Assembly (NCBI GenBank): GCA_947034885.2
Contig: OX344753.2
Coordinates: 24,320,347-24,384,346 of the forward strand
Source of the DNA: Thuidium tamariscinum
Taxonomy: Eukaryota; Streptophyta; Bryopsida; Hypnales; Thuidiaceae
Length of the DNA stretch: 64,000 nt
Direction of reading: 5' to 3'
Part shown: piece after piece, positions 51,480-63,667 of the stretch
Layout: the number at the start of each line of letters is the position of its first letter
Numbering within the stretch: the stretch's first letter is position 1
Position numbers and translations under genes: made by a program
The notes under the pieces: generated by a model
What the model saw: the letters and a program-made list of their open reading frames with translations, nothing else
Database searches by the model: none
What the model was told of the DNA's origin: nothing

Positions 51480-51710
51480 AAGGTCTATAGGGTTTAGATG
51501 CTTGCTAGAACAACCTCATTGTTAAAATTAGCATGCTTCAATTCCATTTTAGAACTATTGATGATTTGTTATTTTCTTCCATCTTAAATTTACATCTAGT
51601 TGATAAACTTTTTTAAAATAAGAATCATTTTTTAGAAAAGCCCACAATTCAATTGGTCTTTACATAAATGAATTAAAATTCAAAACCCATAGTAAAAATA
51701 TTTTAATTTA
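51480..51710. repeat. Fragment of the copy A/B/C repeat family
   Basis: Phrase order matches the centre of copies A, B and C: GCTAGAACAACCTCATTGTT, then CATTTTAGAACTATTGATGA, then TTCCATCTTAAATTTACATC. Both ends are missing. Confidence 0.55.
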
Positions 51711-51770
51711 AGAATATTCAAACTAAAACCTAAATAATATGGCAAGGTTTAGAAATAGTTTTTGTTTTTT

Positions 51771-52423
51771 TTAATTCTTAAGGAGTGAGGTAAATTTGGG
51801 GCACAAATTTTGAATTGATGACTTTTGGTGGTAGTGGGAAAAAATGAAAAAAAAATATTTTTTTCAAATTCAACCATGCAAATTTTTATTAGATTATTAT
51901 AGAAATGTGAGGGAAAAATTTCAAATACTTTGACTACATAGATTGAAAGATCATAATGTTTAGAGTTAGAAGAAAAAGTTTGTTTTTATATTGAAAGAGC
52001 TATTTTGGATTATGATGAAAAAGGGGTCAAGGTTCTTAGCCTCGTTGCTCTAAACAAGGTATTTTGTCTAATAGGGCCAACAAACTTTTACTCCTCCTAA
52101 AGTGAGATTTCTAAACCACACTTGCTAATTTTTTCTTAAAATTTCATTGTGCATCAAGTTATAGCAGTTATATATTTGACAAATTTCAAAAGTATGAAAG
52201 GAATTTTGCACATATTGCTTGAACAACCTTGGTTACCCAAAAAATCTAGGGCAATATAACTTTTGATCTTTTCAACCAATCAAAAAAATAAACTTCCATT
52301 GAAGAGATAAATGTTTATACCTTGTATCGAAATTTGACAAACATCAATCAAAAAATGACTTCATATACACCTACTCAAGATCACTTGTGCATGTTTGTTA
52401 GTTACTATGTCCTTTAGGGATAA
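51771..52423. mobile_element. Diverged TTAA-bounded repeat, about 653 bp
   Basis: Homologue of 41693-42231. The left end is TTAATTCTTAAGGAGTG; the right end is TCCTTTAGGGATAA (TTAA altered to ATAA). Shared interior phrases include GATCATAATGTTTAGAGTTAG and CTCCTAAAGTGAGA. Non-coding. Confidence 0.5.
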
Positions 52424-54185
52424 ATGCAACTATCTTATAATCTACATTGTAAAAGTTTTAAAGTTTTTTCTACACATTTTTATATTAATTTATTAAAAAT
52501 CCCATAATTGGATATGTAGCAATTTTTATTTCATAAATTTGCTCTTTGCACTAAATTCTAAATGCATCAAGGTCTATAGACTATTATAAAATTCAATTTA
52601 GCCTTTTAAAAATATTCAAATCATTTAATCAAATAAATTAATGTAATAATGTGCCAATATTATCCTTCATTTACAAATACAAAGGATCAACTTTATTTTG
52701 TGAGATTTACATAATCTAAGATGTAGTCATTTTTAAGAAAGTTACTTGTCTTAGCACCATCTATTCAATACATGTTTCTTTTATCTGGGATATCAAGGTG
52801 ATATTAAGAAACACATGTTGCATCATATATCACACAAAGGCAAACTATACTCTTCAATGTATTTAGTGTGTTCTATAATAACTAGGTACTATTACAATAT
52901 TTGATATAATTTTTTATTTAGTGTCACTTTCATGATTTAAATAATCTACACTATTCTATGACTGAGTTTGTTTTTTCTCCTTTGAAGAACGTTACAATTG
53001 GATGTATATTGTAGTATTTGCAATGTACATTACAAAGTATAATCTATAGTAATTGATGATAAAAGCTTGATTTATTGTGGTCCCATATTTGTAAGGGTAA
53101 CACTATTTAAGAAGAAACTTTAAATAAAATATAATTTATAATTAACTAATTTTTTGGATAGTTTTTGAAATTTTAATTCAATGAATGGAAGATTTTGGTA
53201 TGGATAAATTTGAACATATTATGTATTTTAAAATTATTGTTGTAATGATTCCTATAGATTAGGAAAATTTTCTTCACAAACATTATATTTTAGTGCTTGA
53301 CATCTTTATGCTATGGTACTAAAAAGTATTATTAATGAAATATTCATAATGTAGCTAAATTTTTTGAAAGGATTGTAAGTCGATTGTAGATAAGCTAAAG
53401 AGATTGTAAAAAGCTTCATTTATCCAACCATGTAGTCTTTATTATAGCTACATACTTTTCTTTCTCATCACTTAATTTTTACTAGTTCATGAGACAATTT
53501 TAGACCTCAATGTTTTCTAAAACTATTAGAATTACTCTATACAAACACTAGATTGAATATTGAGTATAATGTGTAGAGCTAAATTAAGCAAAAAAAACAA
53601 TGTTTGACTATATGGCAATGGACTATTGGTTCTCTTGGGGGTACCATCTTTGATATTGTCTAAAACTTATTGTTTTATTACATTAGCACTTATGTTCTTT
53701 TTATAATATGTTTCATTATTCTTTTTGTATTTTTACATTTAGGATTTAAGGAAGAAAAACATTAAATTTGATGAATTTTTCTTGTAAAGTATTGTTCATT
53801 ATTGTGGTATAAGCTATTACTAAAGATACTCCTAGGAACAATTTTGTGTGTTTTTCTCATCACAAAGTTCAAATCTTATTAAATTTTTAATGACAAATTC
53901 AAGCCATTCATTTTTCATCATTTGATTACATTTTAATCATGTTATAATAAATTTTTGACATGATAAATGCTCTGAGTTTATAAAAAATTAATTAATTATC
54001 CGAGTACATAGATCATTTCAATATATCAACATAATTTTTTTTTCAATAGTCCTTCGAGGTGAAAAAATTCAAACTTTTAGTTGTAAAGTGAAGATGAACC
54101 TCATTGCATAGAAGGTGGAGGAGTAAGCTACAATATACAAATAGTTTTTTGTTGCAATGCTACTTTGATAGACTTAAAGAATTTC
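52424..54185. other. AT-rich intergenic DNA
   Basis: No gene, RNA gene or repeat structure found by eye. Confidence 0.55.
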
Positions 54186-54460
54186 ATGGTTAGTGCACAT
54201 CAACTATTAACTTAGGGTGTAGGATTAGGGTTGCTATAATGTGAGCTTAGAAGTGTAAGCCCTTGAGTCTAGAAGATTATATACATATGATATAAGTGTC
54301 TACATTGTAGTAATCTTCTATGATTATAGTCCAAGTATATTACATATACCTATGTTATAGGTGTTTATGTTATAAACACCTTCAATGGTTGCATGATACC
54401 TACTTATATATATGCTCAAGGCTCACATGCTCACACTTTCAAGCTCATATACTCACACCG
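54186..54460 (+). repeat. Dispersed repeat, copy 1 of an inverted pair
   Basis: Reads GGATTAGGGTTGCTATAATG ... CACCTTCAATGGTTGCATGA ... GCTCAAGGCTCACATGCTCA. The complement of 57383-57660 has the same phrases in the same order. The copies are about 2.9 kb apart in opposite orientation and moderately diverged. Confidence 0.75.
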
Positions 54461-57236
54461 TTGGATGTTGGATTTAGAGGAAGCGAGAGATCTACTTCAG
54501 ACTATCAAATTTATATGACCACCGAAAAAGAAAAATTTCCAAAAAGATTGGTACATAATGCGTTTTAAATATAGGAAACTCATTGATAGCAATTGACATT
54601 GTTTTGAACTTTTGAATATGGGTCTTTAGAATGGCAAAAGTTTCAATCTTTTGTTCATTTTGTTTAGAATTTTTTCATTTTTATAGCTAACTTTAGTATT
54701 CAAAACTAGCACTAGTATACAAACTACAAGGTAGAAACTAGTTTGAATCTTCTTGATAGAAATCATGATTTAGTTGTGGCTCAAAGGTACAAATAGATTT
54801 TGATGTAAATATCAAAGTCTTTTGGTATAAAACTAATATAAATGAAGCATCCCTATACTCTAGGGGTGAATAATGGGACTTGTTGTGTACTATAGTATGT
54901 AGTTGCCTATTGATTAAGTTGAAATTGTAAAGTAAAAACAACAACTTGGAGTTACCTTGAATATTTATAATAATTCATTATTCTCAAATATTTTTTTCAA
55001 CTACTACATTTATTGTGATGCAATGTATTTTTTCAAATACTTCACTATACCTTGAAAACGCCTATTAACAAAACTCTCGAGGATTGCACTCCCATTTTCT
55101 TCTGATACACATGCAACCAACTAAAGTGTTATTATAATTATCTTGATATTAAATTTTAAACATCATTAAGAAGTAAATTAGCATCATCATAATGGATTTA
55201 GGGTCCTTATAAATAATGAAGGATAGGAAATAATAATGAATTTCTATTTCTTTAATTTCTACAATAACCTTTTCAAAAAGAAATCTAATTTTTTTTTAGA
55301 AGTATTAGAAGATCTATAGTTTTGTGAGGGATATTCTAAAGGGTAGATCCAACTTCTTGACATTTAGTATTGTATCTCAACTATGTTTGATTAGTTAGTA
55401 TACAAATGTAGGTCATTTTCAAATTAATCAAAAAATTGAACAGACACTGATAGTTATTGATGTGTACCTTGTGTAGTTACTTTTATTAATGTAGGAATGA
55501 TTGTTTGAAGACAACTATTCATGCATCTACACCATGGTTGGAATATGTCAAAATATACATGATGTTTACTAACATGTGATTCTCATCAGATCATCAAAAT
55601 GAAACTTTAAAGTTATATGGATTTTGGTTGTTTTTTATCATAGCAATTTGCCATTTCCTAAATTGTTCTACTTGGTTTTTGTGACATATTAGTATTGTAT
55701 ACAAAAAGTTAATCATATTTAAGGAAAGAATATTGAAGCATATTAGTGATCTAGTGACTAATTAATGTAGCTTTAGCTATTAAAGCTTTGCTTAGGACCT
55801 CAAGAATAAGGATTCTTTAGGAATATCAATTCTAATGCAAAGAAAGGCAAAAGTTGAATCTTTAGAATCCACATGAGTTTTGAAATTTTGGTTGTAAAAT
55901 CCTTCTTTAAGTGATGGGAATTTTTTTGAGTTCTAGTTTGACAATATAGTCTAAAGAATTTGAATGATAGAGAATTGGATTCATTGAGTTTCAAATTAAA
56001 CAAACACTTTTGGTTGTAGAAGGCAAAGCTCCAATGATTTTAGGTAGTTTAAAGTTTGTTGTTTTTGTATATTTATAATAAACATAGGTTACACAAAAAT
56101 AGTGCCAAAAATATTTAAATGAAATATAGGATACGTGAAATAAGAGGAATTTAGAAATTTAGGTGAATATAGCATTATAGCTCTATAAATGTTCACAAAA
56201 CTTACCTACATATAGCCCCCATGTAATAGGGGTTTGGTCGTAGGGTACTAACAAACACCCTATGTAGTCCACCCCAAAGACTAAACTTGGGGCAATGTTA
56301 GTTTGTCTTCTTAAACTTTGATCTCTCTTTTGTTTGTTATGATTCTTCCACTTAAAAAAAATTAAATCTTGCATCTATATCCATATTGTTGCGTTGCTAA
56401 TTCTTGTTTTCTCTTCACATTGTTTGGATCCACATTGCATTTGAACTTGCGAATAAGCATGTCATCTTTAGCAAATTTTCAAATTCAATCTTCAACCTTA
56501 TTTTATATATATCTTAATATATTTCTATATCTCTATTTCTATCAAAATCTCTATTAATTTTCTATCTATAGATGTAGAGAAAGAAAGAGATTTATGAAGA
56601 CTAAATGAAAAAAATATAATTGACTTTATTAGATTGGATACAAGTTATTTTATAAAATTGCCAAATACTGCAATACTCAATATTCAATATTATAAATTTG
56701 CTATTGGCATCTCAATTTGGAATGGCACATTTAATTTTATTCATTTCCAAATCATTGATTCATGGTGTACATAGGGTGGTGTCTTGTTTGATTCCATTAG
56801 AGCACTTGTACCTAGAAACAATAAATTAAACAATTGGGACTATAAAATTGTAGTGTAATCAAATGAATAGTTTCTATTGCTTATACATAAATAGAAGGTT
56901 TGTGCTTTGGTAGAAGCATGGGAATGTACTAGTAAGAACAATGACTTTTAGAACAAGCACATCTAGTCTATTTGGTCTTCTCAAGGGTCATTTCTCTAGT
57001 CTATATACCATGTTTTTCACAAATCAAATAACACATTTTCATTGGATGGCTCATGATATAATCCTAGATGAAAATCACAAGAATTAAGAATGCCAACATT
57101 TTTAAGGGCAACAAATGGTCATGTAAGAGTTGAGAATGCATTTGGTTTGTTTCAAGGTTTGAGTCCTATTTTACAATTGCCAAAACCCTAAACAAAAATC
57201 CAACCTTTTTTTCTTGAACATTCATCTACAATGCTA
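54461..57236. other. AT-rich intergenic DNA
   Basis: No supported gene. The short ORFs at 54738-54944, 55800-56003 and 56183-56374 (minus) are AT-rich and unrecognised. A TCTATATCTCTATTTCTATC-type low-complexity stretch lies at about 56524-56580. Confidence 0.5.
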
Positions 57237-57362
57237 GTTTCCATATGGTATCATGGTTGGTGGAGCCTATCAATCAATGGTAGGATTGGGACTCAAGAAA
57301 AACTAAACTCCCATTTCATTGTTGATTGGTAGGCTTCACCAATCTTGACTCCACATGGAAAC
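57237..57362. mobile_element. MITE-like inverted repeat, 126 bp
   Basis: The left arm reads GTTTCCATATGGTATCATGG then TTGGTGGAGCCTATCAATCA. The complement of the right arm reads GTTTCCATGTGGAGTCAAGA then TTGGTGAAGCCTACCAATCA. It lies immediately beside the inverted repeat copy at 57383. Non-coding. Confidence 0.75.
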
Positions 57363-57382
57363 CAACCCTAAGCAATGATGCT

Positions 57383-57660
57383 AATATGTAAGCATGAAAA
57401 TGTGGGCATGTGAGCTTTGAACATACATACAAATAGGTAATCTACAACCATTGAAGGTGCTTATGACATAAAAACCTATAATATAGGTATCTTTAATATA
57501 GGTGTACTATCATTATAAAAACTTCTATATTATAGACACTTATGCCATTGAGGTATAGTCTTCTAAACTGATGGACTCACATTCTTAGGTTCACATAATA
57601 GCAACCCTCCAACCCTAAGAAGTGCTTTAGTGCACTAAGTTTGAGGCATTGGTAACTAAT
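57383..57660 (-). repeat. Dispersed repeat, copy 2 of an inverted pair
   Basis: Inverted, diverged copy of 54186-54460. The complement contains GGAGGGTTGCTATTATGTGA, CACCTTCAATGGTTGTAGAT and CAAAGCTCACATGCCCACAT. Confidence 0.75.
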
Positions 57661-57754
57661 CATTTAACCAATTTTGAGCAGATTGTATGCAATATGTGAT
57701 AGTATACATTTTTATTCATGTAGAAAGATTGGAAATATGGAGGTTCTAAAATTT

Positions 57755-57985
57755 TCAAAATTTAATTCCCAAAATTGAAATTATCCTGAATTTTGGAAGC
57801 TAGAAGTTACTCTTAACTAATTAGCCAATGTCTAGAGTCTTTGAATTCCAATCATTCAAAAACTATTGTCCCACTTACTACTTACTACTTTCTCACTCAC
57901 TAATTTGGGATATGTGTCATAACCTTGTCAGTCCCAACCTCCAAAAGTACCAAAATAACGCATTCCAAGTCTTTAATAGATACAT
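57755..57985 (+). repeat. Dispersed repeat, copy 2 (pair with 45225-45480)
   Basis: See the copy at 45225; same orientation, collinear phrases, diverged. Confidence 0.55.
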
Positions 57986-60900
57986 GGTGGAAGCACCTAT
58001 AACCATTTAAATAAGGAATTCATCATAGTTGAAGGCAATTTTTTCTAAAAATAATATTTTTGTAGTACTAGTGAGTGAAAATCATGAATATACAAAAAAT
58101 AAATAGATTTGGGTGATATTGTGTGTTTCTCCCATACTAAGGTAGACCAACCTAATTCCGTTTGCAACCCATTTCCGTCACCCTATATTTGACCCCATTT
58201 CCACCCATTCCATCATCCAAATCTGTCTAGAAATGAGCCAATTATGTATAGAAATCTGATAAAATTAGTGCATTTATGTCATTTAAGGTATCCTGACAAT
58301 AGCTGATTGGTGAATATCTAGATGCTTATAGGGACATAAGAAGGTGGTTATGGGTTGTTATTAGGGTGTTTATAACTCTAGTCATGGGTGCTTTTGAAAT
58401 TTAGGGCTGAACACTTCAAAAATTCACAGAAATTACAATTTTGATCACATTAATATAATTCCACTTGGGTTTGAATCGTGAAACATGCGCACACCTCTGA
58501 AAAATATGTGTCCCTCTTGGAATTGGCCCCAAGATAGTCAGATTGCAAATCAGGGTGGTAATAGGTTGATCTGCCTTACACCTCTCCAGGTGGGTCACTG
58601 CGCGTGGTCTGTTATTGGTGCCTCCCCCTTCCATTTGCAGAGTGGAAAAAGAGCGGAAGAGAGTAAATTCATCTTAAGTTACTCAGTGGGGATAATTCCA
58701 TGGGATGCGCACTCTCCGTCTCTCTGCCCCAAAATGTTGGGCATTTTCAGTTGGTGTTGGAAGGATTTGGGTTTTCTCGCAGGCCAGGCAGAGTCGACTG
58801 CTGCGGAACATCAATAACTGGCCCTCGGAATGACCAAATGACAGCCCTCGTCCACATGAGTTGTACATGGGGAAGCTTGTTTCACTTTCTGTCTTAATGC
58901 ATTGAATGCTTTTGTGTGCGTGCTTCATTAGACCCTCTGCCATTTGCAATCAAACACTTTACGGAAGGACGACGAGCAAGCAAGGTAAAACTGAGGGCTG
59001 CACCTTGGAAGCTATAACCATAAAACGTAGACTAGACTAATACCATATGGTTTGGAATAATGAGGCTCTTATTAGTAGTCTAGCACATCATTTCCATGGT
59101 TTCAAGCTCAGAACCTCAGAACCTCAGAACTCAGTCTCTTGATGGAAGGGAAGTTAAATTACATTGGAGCAGAAGATGTAATGTGCACACAGTGGCACTC
59201 TTGGCCGGCCCCTCCATGCTTCCTGATTTTGTATTTTTTTTTACTTATTAGTTATTAAGCCTTCATGGTTTAGATAGTAGAACTATACCCAACAGACTCT
59301 TCATTCACTGTGGTCATACAAGCAGAGTCATTTTTCTTCTGACCCATGCAGGATGCCCTTCATTGCCACACTAGCAATGATATACACTGAAATGGGTCAT
59401 GCCACCAGCTCCATCATAATGCAGTTTTCTTCCATTTGTTGTCTTTTTGTGTGTGCAAGAGAATTAGTAGAGAGGATGATCACAAAACGGGTGAACAACA
59501 CAAAAGGATTTATTGTTCTTTTTTTCTGGTCATAAGAGAATCTAACCTTTCAGGATATGGAGTTTTGCTATAGCCTTACTTAGACAAAATGGGCCTTGTT
59601 ACACACTAGGGGTTTGATGCTTCAAATGGAGATGAAAAGTGCTATAGGCCCTTGACAATATTCTCTTGAGATTCAATCCCATAGTATATTTTGGAAAGGC
59701 CCTTGAAATTACTCTTCATACTAATTTAGTTGCCTTATCATTTATTCTACTTGACTATTTATAGTTTGCATTTGGTGAGCAAAGTTTAAGAAAAATAAAT
59801 TGAAGGCCCTTCAAAATTAAATCGAAAATCTGAGTGTACCAAATATGGCTAGTAAAGATGATTATGTTCTTAGCATTTTATAATATGGGACTTTCATTTC
59901 TTTAGAAGGTTGTTTTGAAGTAAAATGACTAAATCTTGGGATCAAAATTTGTTAATGGTTGAATATCAAGTGTATTTTTATTAGAATAATTTAATAAGTT
60001 GAAAATTTGAAACATCTCCCAAATTATATAAGTCATTATTGAATTTCAAAATGATGAATACAAATTGATGCAACATACTGGCTTTACAAATTGTATCCTC
60101 CAAGGACATATCTTACATTTCTTACATTAACATGCAAAAAAAGGTTATAAAATTTTATCTTGATTTTCTTATACTTGAAAACATTAAAATTATATTTAGA
60201 ATTATTTTTAATTTAAAATCATGCATATATTACAAAATTCTTTGAATAGTATAAAATTTTAACAAAAAAAATACTATGTTAGTGATAAATACCATTGTAT
60301 AATTAATAAATTCCTCAAGCTTATACCCAAAAAGAAATTCAATAGGAAAAAAAATTCAAAAGTAGATATTTAATCTCTAAAGTTCTAAAATTCCCTTAGA
60401 AGACATTTGGGATTTTAGGTAGGCTTATCTAACCTCAATTTTTAACATGATTTTCAAAAAAAAATTCTAAAGATATAAAAACACACCAGCTTTGTAATAA
60501 TATAATTTTATTTGAATAATTATTTATTATGGATGAATAACTAGTTAGTATTAAAATTAGTTTGTCTAACAATGCCACCTTTGCAAACTACAAATGCTAC
60601 AACTCCACGACTACATCTAATATTGAATAGTATACCTTTGTGGAAAAAAAATGTTTTACTTCAAATTAAATAATCATTCTCAATTTTTGTAAACAAAATC
60701 AAATGTATATTTTCTTATCAATGTTTGATGTCATTTCTTCCTAGCTATGAACAATTTATGATTTTATATAGTTATTGTTATATCATCCTATTTTTAAAAT
60801 CAAACTTTCTAAAGTTCTCAAAATGATGTGTAAATTGTCTAACAAAAACATACAAACATAGTATCATTAAATTTTACAATGGTCTTTGGTAGAGGAATTA

Positions 60901-61629
60901 CATTGTTAGTTGTACATCAATCACTTGGTATATTTCATCTATATCATATAGATGTTGACCATTGAATTTGTGATTTTTGATGTGTAAATCATCAAGGTCT
61001 TGAAATTTTTATTTGATACCTTTAAAAATATAAATATCATAGAGTATATATAAAATATCAAAATATGCATTTGGAATACTTTTATATGATTAATTTATTG
61101 AATATAGAGTTTAAAAATTTAATAAACTAATAACTTTTGAATCACATTTTAGAATCTCATTAAGTTTGATAACCATTAGATATTGATTCATAAAACTTCT
61201 TTGACAAAATTTGAAAGCATTTAATAAAATTATCACTTGCAACAAGTTGCCCAACATTATAAACACAAAGTCTTGGATTGACTTTGATTCCTTGGAGGTT
61301 AATTCTTTGAAACAATGGTTTAAGCATCACTTTATACTCATTTGTCTTGATAATATAAATGACACTAATTAATCCAAATCACACTATTTTGAATTAGAGC
61401 AAATTCAAATATCCCTATATAGTACCAATTTCAATGCAAATAAAATTATATTGTGACTCTAATTTTCTAGGTGATGCTAATTTGACCACACACCCTATAA
61501 GACAAATGAGCATAGCATGAAGGTGGAAGTTTCTTCTACCACCCGTTACCTCCACCATCTTTTTCCTTTTTTCTTCACAAAAATAAAAGAAGTGTGCCTG
61601 TGGATTAAATTATTGTATGTTACAAGTAA
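57986..61629. other. Intergenic DNA, AT-rich with a moderate-GC patch
   Basis: 58140-59250 is less AT-rich and contains several short ORFs on both strands without recognisable products. The octamer CAGAACCT is repeated at about 59109-59130. From 59530 to 61500 the DNA is very AT-rich with no structure seen. Confidence 0.5.
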
Positions 61630-62150
61630 GTGATGCCCCCCTCCCCCCTCCCTTGGGATGAATTGGCCCTTTAGCTCGGCCCTTCCAAGTCATTCCAAGG
61701 GTTCAAGATGAAGGAAAAAGCCCTTATTTTATTTTATCTTTGACTAATTTACTTTGAGTATCCTTCCTAGCTAATTTGGAGCCTCTCATTACAAATATGA
61801 ATTCAAAATTTGCAAACTTTATCATGCATGGAAAATAATAAATTTTCAGTGTTTTCCCAAGGGGCTGAGCAAGGGCCGGGGTGAACTGACCCTCTTGCTC
61901 GGACACTTGGGAAAACACTGAAACTCTTTATTTTCCATGCATGGTGAAATTTGCAAATTCTAAAATTATATTTGCAATCAAGGCTCCAAGTTATCTGGAA
62001 GAGGTGTAGTAGGTAAATTAATTAATCACCCAAACAGAGGGCTGTTTGTTTTACTTGCACCCCTGGAATGACTTGGTGTGGCCAAGCGAGGGGCCAGTTC
62101 ACCCCAACCCCAACCCGAGCAAGGGGGTCAGTTTACCCTGCCCCTCCCTC
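61630..62150. mobile_element. Large foldback element, about 520 bp
   Basis: Palindrome centred at about 61883. The inner arms contain exact CAGTGTTTTCCCAAG (61847-61861) and its complement (61906-61920), then matching CATGCATGGAAAATAA, AATTTGCAAA and GGAGCCT blocks further out. The outer parts pair a CCAAGTCATTCCA(A/G)GGGT block with its complement and carry GC-rich (G/A)GGTGAACTG(A/G)CCC and CTTGCTCGG motifs in both arms and again in the loop. Non-coding. Confidence 0.75.
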
Positions 62151-63212
62151 TGCCACCAAAAGACCCCTGTCTTTGCAGGCAGTTGTTCTGCCCGTGGAGG
62201 CTTGTAAGTAACTTAAGTGAAGTAAGAAAGTAAGTAAGACTTAACTCCGGCTGGGCTGTACAAAATTCTACACTCGCTCCAAGCCCATGAATTACCCAGT
62301 TGGGAATATTTGTACGTGCCAGAAGTTACAGTCCCCCCGGCCCCTCCTCCTCTTCCCCCCAGAACAGAAGTCCAGAAGTCCAGAGCCCTGAATTTTACTT
62401 GAAGCCCTGAGCAGCAATTGCAGCTCATTGGCTAGTACAACATCATTGGATTCAGGTTCTCAGTCTTGGTCGTAGAGTACGAGCAGCGAGCACCTGTGTA
62501 CGTTCGTTCTGCTCATCATCATCCGCTTGTCAACAACAAACAAGAAGGAAGGCACAAAAAAAAACATCTCTCCTTCCAAGTATCCAGAAATCAAAGGCCA
62601 CCAATCCATGGACGAGTGGACGGACCGACCGGTGGACCGACGGAAATTATTATGGTTATTCAATGAAATCTGTCCACTCCGCCTTCCTGTGCAGGACAGT
62701 CCAGGGTCATGTTTCGTTTCCTTTTATGCCATTTATGACACCCAATGCTCGTGTGGTTTTGCCCATCATGGTGGAAATAATTACTATATATAACTTATCC
62801 CCTACTCCTCCACGGCCTAACTTTTACCCTTGGTTTTGACTTGTGGACCGCCCAACAGAAGCCCCAGGGGCGACTGGGGGGGTTTCAGTTCTGACCCCCC
62901 CACTGAGCCCCTGAGCGCACCACAGTAGCGAGGGCCTGCAAGGGTGGGGGAGGGAGGCCCCGTCCGTCCATCCGCCCGTGAGACCATTTATGGAAGGCGT
63001 CATTCCCCTCGCTCATTCTTATAATATGACAGCTTCCGGTTCTTCCAGTCAGTGCTGAGCTCGCGCCTGGCTCGCATGATGGAGTCATAAGTTAATCAAT
63101 CAGGGCGGGCAGGCGAGGCAGGGCAGGGCGGGGTGGAGGGGGGCCCATGCACATGATCCACTTGCACCTGCATGCCCACACCGCTGAGGCCATGCTCATT
63201 CATTCATACAAC
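62151..63212. other. GC-richer intergenic region
   Basis: Short overlapping ORFs on both strands (for example 62460-62666 on both) and G/C-rich low-complexity tracts around 62865-63145. No recognisable protein or RNA gene. Confidence 0.45.
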
Positions 63213-63667
63213 TGGTGGAATCATACCTTAACCCCTAAACGACCTGGGTGCAAAAAATAGTGTTGCAGAAGCCACCTGATGGCCTTATGGTGGAATTATA
63301 CCTTAACCCCTAAAGAGCCTGGGTGCAAAAAATGGTGTTGCAGAAGCCATATAGTGGCCTTGTGGTGGAATTATACCTTAACCCCTAAAGGACGTGGGTG
63401 GAAAAAATAGTGTTGCAGAAGCCACTTGGTGGCCTTGTGGTGGAATTATATATTAACCCCTAAAGGACCTGGGTGCAAAAAATGGTGTTGCAGAAGCCAC
63501 CTGGTGGCCTTATGGTGGAATTATACCTTAACCTTTAAAGGACTTGGTTGCAAAAAAAGGTGTTTCAGAAGTCACCTGATAGCCTTATGGTGGAATTATA
63601 CCTTAACCCCTAAAGGACCTGGGTGGAAAAAATAGTGTTGCAGAAGCCACCTGGTGGCCTTATGGTG
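63213..63667. repeat. 75-bp minisatellite, six units
   Basis: The motif TTAACCCCTAAA(G/C) recurs at 63228, 63303, 63378, 63453, 63528 and 63603, exactly 75 bp apart. Each unit then reads GACCTGGGTGCAAAAAAT, GGTGTTGCAGAAGCCACC and TGGTGGCCTTATGGTGGAAT. The last unit is cut short at 63667. Units differ by a few substitutions and have no length changes. Because 75 is a multiple of three, a repetitive 69-codon ORF (63426-63635) runs through the array; it is a by-product and not a gene. Confidence 0.95.

Noticed and set aside
63426..63635. 69-codon repetitive ORF with VALWWNYTLTPKGPG-like units
   Set aside because: It lies wholly in the 75-bp minisatellite; the frame stays open only because the unit length is a multiple of three.
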